Positions 41,905-50,182 are shown, counted from the first letter of the stretch. The stretch: DNA of 57,240 nucleotides from Prevotellaceae bacterium UBA2744 (GCA_002353575.1 DEJQ01000006.1:1-57240); one strand, 5' to 3'. Numbers and translations are program-made. Notes: generated by a model not told the origin, from the letters alone.

Positions 41905-42834
41905 ATGAAACTGACAGATGAAATCAAAGGACGGATAGCAGCAGCTATCGTGGCAGACAGGGAGAACTATCCGAGTGACAACAAACATGCGGTGAGTCTC
42001 GGTATTTCGGCATCGGTGTATAATAGTGTAAAGAAAGGCAACTGGGACAGGCAGGTAAGCGATGCGAACTGGCTGGCTGTGGCCCGCAGGCTTGGTGTCG
42101 AGCTTATGCAGGAGCAGGAGTGGACGGCTGCAGAGACTCCGACGTGGGTGTATGTGACAGAGCAGCTATCACTATGCCAGGAAAGCGGTGTCAGTGCGAT
42201 CTTGTGTGACATACCGAATATAGGCAAAACCTTCACTGCAAGATGCTATGTGAGGGGGCATAAGAATGCCGTATATGTAGATTGCAGCCAGGTGAAGAGC
42301 AAACAGAGACTGGTAAGATATATTGCCAAGGAATTCGGAGTAAGCAATGTCGGCAAATACGCCGATGTGTATGAGGATCTGGTATTCTATCTGAGGAGCA
42401 TTGATAATCCTCTGGTTATCCTGGACGAAGCGGGTGACCTCCAGTATGAGGCATTCCTGGAACTGAAGGCATTGTGGAATGCTACGGAAAGGCTGTGCGG
42501 TTGGTACATGATGGGGGCTGACGGTCTGAAGGAAAAGATGCGCAGGGCAATAGAAAGTAAGAAGGTCGGCTATACTGAGATATTCAGCAGATACGGTAAC
42601 CGCTATAGCAAGGTGACTCCGGACGATGAGCGGGAGCGTGAGAAGTTCCTGAAGGGCCAGGCTGCCATCGTAGCTAAGGTGAATGCTCCAGATGCCGATA
42701 TCATGAAGATAGTAAACGTGAGTGGAGGCGGTCTGCGACGGGTATATACAGAGATAAGTAAAATGAAGGAGAGTGCGACGGCATCGCAGCATACGGAACC
42801 GTCCGTGCGGCAGAACCGCACGGCACAGAACTGA
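41905..42834 (+). CDS. MuB-like AAA ATPase, transposition target selector
   Basis: A 309-residue ATPase that, in Mu, coats target DNA and activates the transposase. An N-terminal HTH-like part (about 20-70; HAVSLGISASVYNSVKKGNW) precedes the ATPase core. The P-loop region reads LCDIPNIGKTFTA (about 96-108), with Asp in place of the first Gly; Walker B is PLVILDEAGD near 172. The C-terminal AAA lid (SGGGLRRVYTEISKM) matches MuB. The last residues (SVRQNRTAQN) are encoded by a hairpin repeat. It lies 120 bases after the transposase, as A-B in Mu. Confidence 0.88.
   Translation: MKLTDEIKGRIAAAIVADRENYPSDNKHAVSLGISASVYNSVKKGNWDRQVSDANWLAVARRLGVELMQEQEWTAAETPTWVYVTEQLSLCQESGVSAILCDIPNIGKTFTARCYVRGHKNAVYVDCSQVKSKQRLVRYIAKEFGVSNVGKYADVYEDLVFYLRSIDNPLVILDEAGDLQYEAFLELKALWNATERLCGWYMMGADGLKEKMRRAIESKKVGYTEIFSRYGNRYSKVTPDDEREREKFLKGQAAIVAKVNAPDADIMKIVNVSGGGLRRVYTEISKMKESATASQHTEPSVRQNRTAQN
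42803..42832 (+). repeat. Hairpin repeat copy 3 (3' end of the MuB-like gene)
   Basis: Stem 42803-42810 / 42816-42823 (8 bp, perfect), loop CAGAA, tail CACAGAACT. Confidence 0.85.
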
Positions 42835-42839
42835 GCAGT

Positions 42840-43460
42840 ATGAAGAGAGCATACAGTCCTAAAGAGATAATAAAGAAGACGTACAAGACGCTGCCGTGGG
42901 GTGGAAAATGGGAGTCTGCATTCGGTTTGCCTGAAGAGAACTCCACATGGTTTATATGCGGTGCGAGTGCAAGCGGCAAGAGCAGCTTCGTAATGCAGCT
43001 GGCATACGAACTTACCCATTACGGAGGCGTGCTGTACGAGAGTTACGAGGAGGGGCTTAACCAATCATTCCAGGAACGTCTTAAACGCTTTGAGATGGAT
43101 AAGCGGCAGGGAATGTTCCGTGTGGCTACAGATGATACCATTACGGATCTGAGGAACAGACTGCAGAGACGTCACAGTGCAAAGTTTGTCATTGTGGATA
43201 GTTTCCAGTATGCAGGCTGGACATATCCGGAAACTAAGGCATTAGTCGATACCTTCCCTACGAAGAGTTTCATCTTCATCAGTCAGGAGGCGAAGGGAGA
43301 ACCGTTAGGCAAGACAGCTGTAAGGCTGAAATATATGGCGGGTGTGAAGGTTCGTGTCGTAGGCTTCAGGGCTTACTGCCAGGGGCGGTTCAATCCGGAT
43401 GCGGGCAACAGCTTCGTGGTATGGGAGGAAGGAGTTCTGAGAACGAGTAATAATATATAA
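42840..43460 (+). CDS. RecA-fold (RadA/KaiC-like) ATPase
   Basis: A 206-residue ATPase with Walker A GASASGKSS near 43-51 and Walker B KFVIVDSFQYAG near 119-130. The order of elements (YESYEEGLNQSFQERLKR after the first strand, ISQEAKG as a sensor) fits compact RecA/KaiC-fold proteins of phages, which often act in recombination or as helicase-like factors. It starts five bases after the MuB-like stop, so it is part of the early operon. The exact role is unknown. Confidence 0.8.
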   Translation: MKRAYSPKEIIKKTYKTLPWGGKWESAFGLPEENSTWFICGASASGKSSFVMQLAYELTHYGGVLYESYEEGLNQSFQERLKRFEMDKRQGMFRVATDDTITDLRNRLQRRHSAKFVIVDSFQYAGWTYPETKALVDTFPTKSFIFISQEAKGEPLGKTAVRLKYMAGVKVRVVGFRAYCQGRFNPDAGNSFVVWEEGVLRTSNNI

Positions 43461-43477
43461 CAAAAAATTATATAGAT

Positions 43478-43999
43478 ATGGATAATTACAGAAGATTTTG
43501 GATAGCTTTCGGCAAGCTGGACCGCGGGGGAGTTGAAAGAGAGGAGCTGAAGGCGCAGCTTGTGAGGAGTTTCACGGATGGCAGGACGGAGAGCCTGACT
43601 GAGATGACAGATGCGGAGTACGCTGCTCTGTGCAAGTCGCTTGAGGAGCGGAACGGGTACAGGGATGAGCTGCGTTTCCGCAGGAGCTGCTGTCTGAGCG
43701 GTATGCAAGTGTTAGGCATAAACACTCAGGACTGGAGCCGTGTGAATGCTTTCTGCAGGGACAGGCGTATAGCGGGCAAGGTATTTGCGCGGCTGACGAT
43801 CGAGGAGCTGAAGGCATTGGATGTGAAGCTTCGTGCGATAGAACGTCGCGGTGGTCTGAAGAGTTTTTCCGCGCCGCAATACGACGCGGCACGGGACGAT
43901 AATAATAAGACAGCAATATTAACAATTAACCAAAATATCAGAGATTATGGCAAGAGTGAAGAAAACGGTAATCAGTGGTGTGTCGAGGGCAGCTGCTGA
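43478..43999 (+). CDS. GemA/gp16-like early regulatory protein
   Basis: A 173-residue protein. The first 125 residues resemble the DUF1018/GemA group of Mu-like phages: short helices, a LTEMTDAEYAALCKSL segment and a C-terminal helix (LTIEELKALDVKLRAIERRGG). After residue 129 it reads through a hairpin repeat (SAPQYDAARD) and continues 53 bases into the next gene. The overlap and low-complexity end suggest that the repeat removed an earlier stop. In Mu this family affects host gene expression. Assignment is moderate. Confidence 0.6.
   Translation: MDNYRRFWIAFGKLDRGGVEREELKAQLVRSFTDGRTESLTEMTDAEYAALCKSLEERNGYRDELRFRRSCCLSGMQVLGINTQDWSRVNAFCRDRRIAGKVFARLTIEELKALDVKLRAIERRGGLKSFSAPQYDAARDDNNKTAILTINQNIRDYGKSEENGNQWCVEGSC
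43869..43899 (+). repeat. Hairpin repeat copy 4 (3' part of the GemA-like gene)
   Basis: Stem 43869-43876 / 43882-43889 with one mismatch, loop CAATA, tail CACGGGACGA. Confidence 0.85.
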
Positions 44000-44495
44000 G
44001 GATGCATTTGCACAGTATGCAAAGAGTGATGCACAGATTAAGAAGATCACTGCGGAGATAGAGCTGCAGTGTGCCAAGATCCGCGAGAAGCGGCAGGGGG
44101 AACTGGCTCAGCTGACGGAGGAGCGTGACGGTGCTTTCGATGTTCTGCAGTCGTATGCGACGGAGAAGAAGGATGAGCTGTTCGCGAAGAGGAAGAGCTT
44201 AGAGATGAGTCACGGTGTAATCGGTTTCCGGACTGGTACTCCGAAGCTGAAGACCGCCAAAGGACACACATGGGCAAGTGTTCTGGAACTGGTGAAGCGC
44301 ATTATGCCAGGATATGTCAGGACGTCAGAGGAACTTGCTAAAGACAGGCTGCTTGCAGACCGTGAACTGACGGTTGTTGTGAATAGCGGAGAGAATGTCG
44401 CTGTTCCCATGGCGGAGGCAATGAAGAGTTGCGGCATGCAGGTGGTGCAGGAAGAAACATTCTTTGTTGAAGCTAAGAACGAGGATGCTCAGTAG
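43947..44495 (+). CDS. Gam-like host-nuclease inhibitor
   Basis: A 182-residue protein of the Mu Gam family, which binds double-stranded DNA ends and shields them from exonucleases; it is related to eukaryotic Ku. A long N-terminal coiled coil (about 15-80; IKKITAEIELQCAKIREKRQGEL) is followed by MSHGVIGFRTGTPKLKT, the usual family core. Its start lies inside the end of the GemA-like frame. Confidence 0.85.
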   Translation: MARVKKTVISGVSRAAAEDAFAQYAKSDAQIKKITAEIELQCAKIREKRQGELAQLTEERDGAFDVLQSYATEKKDELFAKRKSLEMSHGVIGFRTGTPKLKTAKGHTWASVLELVKRIMPGYVRTSEELAKDRLLADRELTVVVNSGENVAVPMAEAMKSCGMQVVQEETFFVEAKNEDAQ

Positions 44496-44539
44496 TCTTG
44501 CAGTCAGTGCAGAATAGTAATGCAGAAAAATGAAAGAAT

Positions 44540-44851
44540 ATGAGACCAATTCGTTTAAGTGTATTCAAGCGTGAGCGCAGAGGGAAGAGCTATGCGAAGC
44601 GTGTGGCCGACATCAATCAGATATATGATGTCTATTCACGTACGGGGCTTTCCAACAGGGAAATATGGCGCAGATACGTGTATCCGAAATACGGGTGCAA
44701 CGAGCGCACGTTTTACAACATGCTGAAGGCTTCGGGGCGTCTGCGCCTGGAAAGTATTAATGAGTTGGCGGCTCAGGGATTTCTTTTCCCTGAGCTGCTG
44801 TATCCGAAGGATGATGTAATGAATCCTGATTATTGGCGGAAAACAGAATGA
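44540..44851 (+). CDS. Small HTH protein, possible middle/late regulator
   Basis: A 103-residue basic protein with a likely helix-turn-helix (IYDVYSRTGLSNREIWRRYV, then CNERTFYNMLKASG). No family was recognised with certainty. The place after Gam and before the end of the early operon is where Mu carries Mor, and the late promoters at 52.4 kb look activator-dependent, so it is a candidate activator. This is positional inference only. Confidence 0.5.
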   Translation: MRPIRLSVFKRERRGKSYAKRVADINQIYDVYSRTGLSNREIWRRYVYPKYGCNERTFYNMLKASGRLRLESINELAAQGFLFPELLYPKDDVMNPDYWRKTE

Positions 44852-45288
44852 GAAAAGAATTATACAAGAAACTGTGCGAGCGGCTGAAGACAGTAAGCGG
44901 CGGAGCAATCAGGCATATCGATCTGTGGAACCACAATGTGGAGTTTATTGAGCAGGAGGAGCAGTGGGAACGTCCTGCAGTGTTTATCGAGTTTGAGCCT
45001 ATACATTGGAGGGAGATAGTGATGGGTGTGGAATACCGGGCAGAATTAGTTGTGAACCTACATGTGGTGACAGACTGGAAGGGAAGCAGTGCAGATGGCA
45101 GTGAATTTCAGGATGAGAGTCTGGAAGTATTCGATCTGCTGGATGACATACACCGCAGATTGGCAGGTATGGAAGGCGAGACATTCAAGGAGTTTGATAT
45201 AATAGAGAGCGCAACGAACCATAACCACGAAGGTATTATAGAGAATATAGAAAGCTATGGTTGTGTAGCTATAAGATCGTTGGAATAG
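44848..45288 (+). CDS. Phage protein of unknown function, tail-terminator-like
   Basis: A 146-residue protein with the alpha/beta layout of neck/tail terminator proteins (ELYKKLCERLKTV, PAVFIEFEPIHW, YRAELVVNLHVVTDW, DLLDDIHRRL, IENIESYGCVAIRSL), as in gp37-like proteins of Mu-type phages. Its ATG overlaps the preceding stop (ATGA). Odd for a structural protein, it ends the early plus-strand operon instead of lying among late genes. Assignment by pattern only. Confidence 0.5.
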   Translation: MRKELYKKLCERLKTVSGGAIRHIDLWNHNVEFIEQEEQWERPAVFIEFEPIHWREIVMGVEYRAELVVNLHVVTDWKGSSADGSEFQDESLEVFDLLDDIHRRLAGMEGETFKEFDIIESATNHNHEGIIENIESYGCVAIRSLE

Positions 45289-45307
45289 GATTCCAGTACA
45301 GAAGAAC

Positions 45308-45342
45308 GAGTGCCGCTGTCCTCACGGATGGCGGCACTCTTT
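45308..45342 (+). terminator. Terminator between convergent early and leftward late operons
   Basis: A perfect 9-bp GC-rich stem (45308-45316 with 45331-45339) with a 14-base loop and a short T run; the symmetric stem could serve both directions. The remaining bases to 45403 hold no gene. Confidence 0.85.
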
Positions 45343-45403
45343 GATTATGTACAGAATTTTGAAAATGAAGAACAACCTTTTTCCCTTCAAACTAATACTC
45401 ATG

Positions 45404-45961
45404 TTATTTCTTTGTGATATCGTCAACTATGGTTTGCCCAAGATATTCTGACAGGTTCTCCTCGATGATAGTTCGAACGATTTGTTCTACTTCTGGAGAT
45501 GTGCCCAGAAACTGGCGACGTGGGATGCGGATTGTGGTTCCAGCTTTCTTTAGAGCCATGAACTTCCAGAACTCTGATTCTGTAGTCAGCTGGACGTTTC
45601 GTTTATCGTTTCTCTTTGCTCCGTTCTTTTTCCTTCCGAATGCCCCGGTGGCAGCATAGTATTTATGCCAGAAGAAACGTTTCATGCGTTCTGTTACTAC
45701 GATTTCGCCTCCTTCATTATGTATAGCTGCAGCCGGATGATCAGAGTAGAAGGTAATGCTGGAGTCTGTAGAGCGGCTTTGGATGCTGCGTCGGAGTTGC
45801 CCAGTCTCAAGGAGGATATGTCCTCCAGGGCGTGTGGGACTTCGTCTGCGTTGCCACGCCTGGGTAAAAAATGCCTGCCGTTCGAAATTCTGGTCGAATT
45901 CGTCGGAGAGGTCGATACGGATATCATTTAGAATGTTTTTTACTATGTCGTCGAGATTCAT
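45404..45961 (-). CDS. Phage virion morphogenesis protein (Mu gpG family)
   Basis: A 185-residue protein of the virion morphogenesis family. The core has RPGGHILLETGQLRRSI, AAAIHNEGGEIVV (the H-x-x-G turn) and IPRRQFLGTSPEV near the C-terminus, all typical. In Mu and B3 these proteins act in tail or neck assembly. Last gene of the leftward late operon. Confidence 0.85.
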   Translation of the reverse strand: MNLDDIVKNILNDIRIDLSDEFDQNFERQAFFTQAWQRRRSPTRPGGHILLETGQLRRSIQSRSTDSSITFYSDHPAAAIHNEGGEIVVTERMKRFFWHKYYAATGAFGRKKNGAKRNDKRNVQLTTESEFWKFMALKKAGTTIRIPRRQFLGTSPEVEQIVRTIIEENLSEYLGQTIVDDITKK

Positions 45962-46006
45962 TTGTATGCTGTTGATTATTGCTATGGGGTTTATGCTGAC
46001 GGTGGC

Positions 46007-46369
46007 TTATATCCAGTCTATGGCTTCGTTCTCGTGCATGATCAGACTCTTTACTTTTAGTCCGATTGCTTCTGCAAAGAACAGTTCTGCTTTGGCCCCG
46101 GGACTGTCAGACCAGTCTGGAAGAAGGCAGATAATATCACACTGTTGCAGTGCCATGATATCGAGCAGCAGAATTTCCCTGTAGAAGGTGGTGCCATTTG
46201 CTTTTGCAGTATTCTCTGCCATTTTGCCATAACCGCTTGTGGTGGGATTGAATACCTTATAACCTTTTGCCTTCAGGAACTTTTCTGCAGTGGCAAACTT
46301 CTGAAGGACTTCTTCGCTTGGAACGACGTCTTTGCCTATTTTGCCACTGATATATACTTTTTTTCTCAT
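46007..46369 (-). CDS. DUF4406 protein, nucleoside deoxyribosyltransferase-like fold
   Basis: A 120-residue protein with the Rossmann-like pattern of DUF4406: KVYISGKIG at the start, GYKVFNPTTSGYGK, REILLLDIMALQQCDIICLLPDW and SPGAKAELFFAEAIGLKV. Related folds cleave or recognise nucleosides, and small DUF4406 proteins are frequent in phages. An in-frame start at 46450 exists, but MRKKVYISG at 46369 is the family start. Placed between the minor head protein and the gpG-like gene; its role in the phage is unknown. Confidence 0.8.
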   Translation of the reverse strand: MRKKVYISGKIGKDVVPSEEVLQKFATAEKFLKAKGYKVFNPTTSGYGKMAENTAKANGTTFYREILLLDIMALQQCDIICLLPDWSDSPGAKAELFFAEAIGLKVKSLIMHENEAIDWI

Positions 46370-46503
46370 ATTTTTCTGTTGTTTGTTTGGTTGGTATTGA
46401 AAATGGTTGTACATTTGCTGCAAAGATGCAATGTAGGAGGCATTTCTCATGTCGGCATCGCAAGATGTGCAGGCTTCGGAATGACCATTTGCATCTTTTT
46501 TGT

Positions 46504-48288
46504 TTATAAAAACCTCATATTGTAGATAAGCTCGCCATCTGTCAACTTACATTTGAACTCGATAGTTCTTCCTTGATACTCCACCGTATAAACACTAAAA
46601 GGGAAAGCATGGTCTCGCCCAGGTTCTATAGCGTTGTTTGGTATTCTACGAGCATTGGGAAGCCAGTTTCTAAATTCGGTCGCAGTTTTTAGGATGTGTG
46701 CTAAATCGGGATTCCGTTTGTTCTTATGTGCAGTCTCCGTAAAGAACTTGTTACCTACTCCTATTGTGAAGCCATCGGCGGTTGTAACCATCGTTCTCTT
46801 TCCAGGCCGTCCATTTATAAGTGTTGTGTCAAGATTGTTATGAGCCCATTCTACGGCAATAGATGTTACATTTTCAAATTCTTGATCCGCAGGTCTTTGA
46901 TTCTGCCTTTGTGCCTGTGCTTGACGAATTAGCCGACATGCTGCGCATAGTTCGTTCTCTGGGACGAAGACGAGTTTGCTTCCCGATGGAGAACCATCGG
47001 GCACGGTGGCTTTTGCAATGTCGCAGTCTCGGCATCGACGTATGGTGTAAGGATTATAGTCAGGGAATGTCTTCTGCTGAATACCGGGGTTGAACTGGAA
47101 GATGCCTTTAGTGTCTTTTCCGGTTGCAGATGCTCCCCGCTGCATGGCTTCGTCGTGTGGGGTCTCGGGGTATTTGGATTTGCGCACCTGAACAACTGTG
47201 CAGCGGCAGTTCCATCCGTTCGGCGGGTAGTATGTGCGCCAGAACGGATCGGACATGGGCAGTGTGACACGGTCGAGTTCTGCATGCTCTGGACGGACTC
47301 GGTCGTCGCCTGCAGTGCGGTACTGGAGGTTATAGCGGTCTCCGTCTTCTGCGTAACGTTCCCATTTGGCAGCCATTGATGCGGAGGAGCCTACGAAATT
47401 GTATTCTGCACGGAGGTAGTTCTGGTTGTAGGTGTGGTCTATCCTTTGAACGTCCTTCAAAAACTGTTCGAATGGTTTTCTATTGCCGTTCTCGTCGATG
47501 AGAGAGGGGAACGCCTCATTGAGTTCGTGGAACGTCTTCATGCCGGAGAAGATGTAGTTCGACCGCTGAAGACGCTGGCGCATGGCATCCGACATAGGCT
47601 CGAACTTGAAAGCGTTGTCAAGAACCTGAGCGTGTGAACTGATGAAGTCCTGCACCTTGTCATTTGCAAGGATGTCTATCTGGAACTGACTTCCCTTTTG
47701 CTGGAAGAGTACTTTCATGGTGTTGGCAAACTTCTGCTCGGTAGCGGAAGTGTTAGGAATTTTGCCCGTGGCCATGTCATATAGCATATTCATTCCGCTA
47801 TTTTCGGTATATCTGTCGAGGTATGCTGCTTTAGCGAACTCCTCGGGATATACATTCCCCGCAAGGGCTCCACTGATGAGCTCAGCTCGGAATTCCACGG
47901 CCTTTGTCGCCCCATATTGTGACAAAAATTTCTTTATTTGTTCTGAATCCAGTTTGTCAAACCTGTCGCCAATTTGTTCTTTTGCATCTAAGGGGAACAT
48001 ATCCCTGCACTTATAATCGATCATGTGAGCCAATTCATGAAGAATGGCGTTGTCCTGCGATGCCCATCCTGATGTGACGGTCTTTTGTCCGATGGCCTTG
48101 ACCCCTCCAAGTTTCCTGATGTCAGGATGTGTGTTGACCTCAATTGTACCGTTGTCGAGATCGAAAGAGAGTGGCTGCCTGTATTGTGCGATGGTGACAT
48201 TCCCCCTGGCAGGTTTAACTTTTACGAGTCTGAGCTTTGGCAGCTTAAATCCTTTCCTAAGTACGATTTCAGCTGCTTCCTGGCACAA
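46504..48288 (-). CDS. Minor head protein (Mu F/SPP1 gp7-like) with zincin and nuclease-like domains
   Basis: At least 594 residues. The N-terminal third has a zinc-protease motif HELAHMIDYK and a downstream EFRAELISG, as in lethal-factor-like metallopeptidases. The middle is the head morphogenesis domain (LQRSNYIFSGMKTFHEL to YPPNGWNCRCTVVQVRK, with DDRVRPEHAELDR). A four-cysteine knuckle (CRDC, CAAC) follows. The last 120 residues (FENVTSIAVEWAHNNL to YNMRFL) resemble the phage PBECR/EndoU-like nuclease group, tentatively. The coordinates use an in-frame TTG, but the protein-like frame continues to the portal stop at 48450 (HQRYARILADGGFPV) with no ATG, GTG or TTG; a CTG overlapping that stop is a possible start. 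A hairpin repeat lies inside the cysteine knuckle. Confidence 0.8.
   Translation of the reverse strand: MCQEAAEIVLRKGFKLPKLRLVKVKPARGNVTIAQYRQPLSFDLDNGTIEVNTHPDIRKLGGVKAIGQKTVTSGWASQDNAILHELAHMIDYKCRDMFPLDAKEQIGDRFDKLDSEQIKKFLSQYGATKAVEFRAELISGALAGNVYPEEFAKAAYLDRYTENSGMNMLYDMATGKIPNTSATEQKFANTMKVLFQQKGSQFQIDILANDKVQDFISSHAQVLDNAFKFEPMSDAMRQRLQRSNYIFSGMKTFHELNEAFPSLIDENGNRKPFEQFLKDVQRIDHTYNQNYLRAEYNFVGSSASMAAKWERYAEDGDRYNLQYRTAGDDRVRPEHAELDRVTLPMSDPFWRTYYPPNGWNCRCTVVQVRKSKYPETPHDEAMQRGASATGKDTKGIFQFNPGIQQKTFPDYNPYTIRRCRDCDIAKATVPDGSPSGSKLVFVPENELCAACRLIRQAQAQRQNQRPADQEFENVTSIAVEWAHNNLDTTLINGRPGKRTMVTTADGFTIGVGNKFFTETAHKNKRNPDLAHILKTATEFRNWLPNARRIPNNAIEPGRDHAFPFSVYTVEYQGRTIEFKCKLTDGELIYNMRFL
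46982..47010 (+). repeat. Hairpin repeat copy 5 (inside the minor head gene)
   Basis: Stem 46982-46989 / 46994-47001 (8 bp, perfect), loop AGAA (4 bases), tail CACGGTGGC. Divergent member; same orientation. Confidence 0.6.
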
Positions 48289-48449
48289 ATCCCTTGTTTC
48301 CTTGTCTTTTATATCCTTGGTCCATTGCTCGGCTATTTTCCTGTAATCATCCTTCAGCTGCGGCTCGTGTTCGAGAAGGATAACAGGAAACCCTCCGTCG
48401 GCAAGGATTCGGGCATAGCGTTGGTGCAGCCCCAGGTATATACTGGGGC

Positions 48450-49676
48450 TCAGTCGAAAAAAGGCTGCTGTTGGTTTTGCTTTCCGGCTGGTGCGGTGTC
48501 TTCGTCGGGAGGAGTGGCGGGCGCGAGCTGGCGCCGCTGTCCGACGGGCATGTTGTATTTCTCCCGGAAGTATTTCGGATCGACTTCATAGTTGTTGAGA
48601 ACCATTTCCTCGTATGCTTTCTGCTGCTCCGGTGTGTAGTCGGTGCTGTAGTCCCATTCGAAGCGGTAGCCCTGCAGAGGGAATCCGTGCTGGATCATTC
48701 GCGGCAGTAGCTGGTTGTTGACGGTGTCGCGTATGAGGTCGCAGTCGGCTTCGACGATGTTCTTGAAGACTTCGAGGTGGGTCTGGGACTGTGAGAGCGA
48801 GCTTCCGTCCTCGATAGTCATGGTCTGTCCGATGACGAGTTTGGAGAGTTCGGAGTTAGAGCGGTCGATGCGGCGGTCATAGACGTTGAAGGCGTCGCCT
48901 TTGGTGCTTTCCACCACTTCTATTTCCGTTCCCTGCTGCAGGATGGCATATCCAGCCGTTCCGAACTTCTGCATGGTATTTTCCATTTTGTTAAGTTCGT
49001 TTCTGTCGCGTGTGGTGGTACGTGCTATTCGCATAGGCATACCGAAGATTTCAGCGAAGGTGTCCCAGAAGGAAAGAGCGTTCTTTTTGGGTATGGTCTG
49101 TGTTGCTGCTTTGAGGTAGAGCCCCAGGTCTTCGGGCTGCCCCACTTCGATGAGGTTGCCGATGAACGGATCTTCACGGTATGGTATGCCTGAGTGCCAG
49201 TCTTGTGAGAGGTCGGTGATGATGCGTCCTTTCTCCGGTATCACATGTTTGCGTGGCAGGAGTGTAACACCGTCGAATGTGAGACGGTCGTTCTGGTCGA
49301 GGATGACGTCTCCGAGTTCGATGAGCGAGTGTCCCCAGTAGTTTGACTGGAGAGTGTAGCGCATGAGCTGTTTGAACCATGATGTGTTGAAGTATGCAGC
49401 AGCCTCGTCGTTCTCCTTGCCGCCTCCATCGACTATCTTGAATGAGCGTGAGAGTACGAAACCTTCGCGCTGCTGGATGCAGCCTGAGAGGTGGAGGTCA
49501 ACGGATACGTCGCGGTAGATATCGTAGAGCCGCTGACGGTTAGGGTTATCAACATTTATGGCAAGCTGCCATGCGGAGCGCCAGTCGCCTATATCGCGAC
49601 GTGTGAGTGCATCGGTGGTGCGCTGTAGTTCGATGAATGCCTTTTTGAAGGCTGCTTTTGTGTATCTCTTTTTCAT
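48450..49676 (-). CDS. Phage portal protein, DUF935 (Mu gp29-like)
   Basis: A 408-residue portal protein that forms the DNA entry vertex. Family blocks are HLSGCIQQREGFVLSRSF near 60, FVMP-like heads replaced by MRYTLQSNYWGHSLIELG, and AEIFGMPMRIARTTT near 215, with the C-terminal SSLSQSQTHLEVFKNIVEAD. An in-frame start at 49766 exists, but the intervening stretch holds two hairpin repeats; MKKRYTKAAF at 49676 is the natural start. Confidence 0.88.
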   Translation of the reverse strand: MKKRYTKAAFKKAFIELQRTTDALTRRDIGDWRSAWQLAINVDNPNRQRLYDIYRDVSVDLHLSGCIQQREGFVLSRSFKIVDGGGKENDEAAAYFNTSWFKQLMRYTLQSNYWGHSLIELGDVILDQNDRLTFDGVTLLPRKHVIPEKGRIITDLSQDWHSGIPYREDPFIGNLIEVGQPEDLGLYLKAATQTIPKKNALSFWDTFAEIFGMPMRIARTTTRDRNELNKMENTMQKFGTAGYAILQQGTEIEVVESTKGDAFNVYDRRIDRSNSELSKLVIGQTMTIEDGSSLSQSQTHLEVFKNIVEADCDLIRDTVNNQLLPRMIQHGFPLQGYRFEWDYSTDYTPEQQKAYEEMVLNNYEVDPKYFREKYNMPVGQRRQLAPATPPDEDTAPAGKQNQQQPFFD

Positions 49677-49692
49677 TGTGGTTTTGTTTTTT

Positions 49693-49717
49693 CTGGTGGG
49701 GGAACCGCCAGACACTG
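49693..49717 (+). repeat. Hairpin repeat copy 6a (5' of the portal gene)
   Basis: Stem 49693-49699 / 49705-49711 (7 bp, one G-T pair), loop GGGAA, tail ACACTG. Weaker tail than others. Confidence 0.6.
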
Positions 49718-49731
49718 TTTTTATGCAGACA

Positions 49732-49760
49732 CCTGCGGCGAAACCGCAGGGCACGCGACT
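49732..49760 (+). repeat. Hairpin repeat copy 6b (between portal and gp36-like genes)
   Basis: Stem 49732-49738 / 49744-49750 (7 bp, perfect), loop CGAAA, tail GCACGCGACT. Confidence 0.85.
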
Positions 49761-50182
49761 TACCAATTGTGGCGGAGTGGCGGTTGTGAACCGAAGATGT
49801 TAGTAAAACCTTCAGGGTTGCCTTCGGAGTCGGTGGCAAGGGGAAGGTCGGGTATGATTTTGCCAGACTGTACTCCTTCGAGCCACTTGACAGCACGTTC
49901 GTAGCGTTCTTTGCGGATGTCGATACCCATCTTCTGCGGAGCACTGGCTGCCATGTGGTATATGGCTATATCGCAGGCATACATGACTATGAGTCGGTTC
50001 CTGTCTGCACCTTCAGCCTCGAATACGGACTTCGTGTCGTACTTAGGGCGAAGATAGCCTGCTATCTCTTCGATGGCTTCTGCTTCAGCATTGGTGCGGT
50101 TTTCTTCTGACACCTGGGAAACTACTCGGAGTGCCTGGTCTCCGATGACTACTTTGTAATCTTGATCTGTGATGAATGACAT
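49760..50182 (-). CDS. Mu gp36-like protein, DUF1320
   Basis: A 140-residue helical protein with the DUF1320 text: ITDQDYKVVIGDQALRVV, AEAEAIEEIAGYLRPKYD, RLIVMYACDIAIYHMA, RYERAVKWLEGVQSGKI. In Mu-like phages it is a head-tail connector gene near the capsid genes. Here it lies between the large terminase and portal genes on the minus strand, with hairpin repeats on both sides. Confidence 0.85.
   Translation of the reverse strand: MSFITDQDYKVVIGDQALRVVSQVSEENRTNAEAEAIEEIAGYLRPKYDTKSVFEAEGADRNRLIVMYACDIAIYHMAASAPQKMGIDIRKERYERAVKWLEGVQSGKIIPDLPLATDSEGNPEGFTNIFGSQPPLRHNW

Noticed and set aside
44496..44539. Hairpin repeat after the Gam-like gene
   Set aside because: Contains short TGCAG words but no matching stem, loop or GGCAC tail.
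45308..45342. Another copy of the prophage hairpin repeat
   Set aside because: It contains GGCAC, but the loop is 14 bases, the stem is different and a T run follows; it is an ordinary terminator between convergent operons.
48347..48589. Minus-strand frame of 80 codons between portal and minor head genes
   Set aside because: Ser/Pro/Arg-rich shadow overlapping the portal C-terminus and the extended minor head frame.
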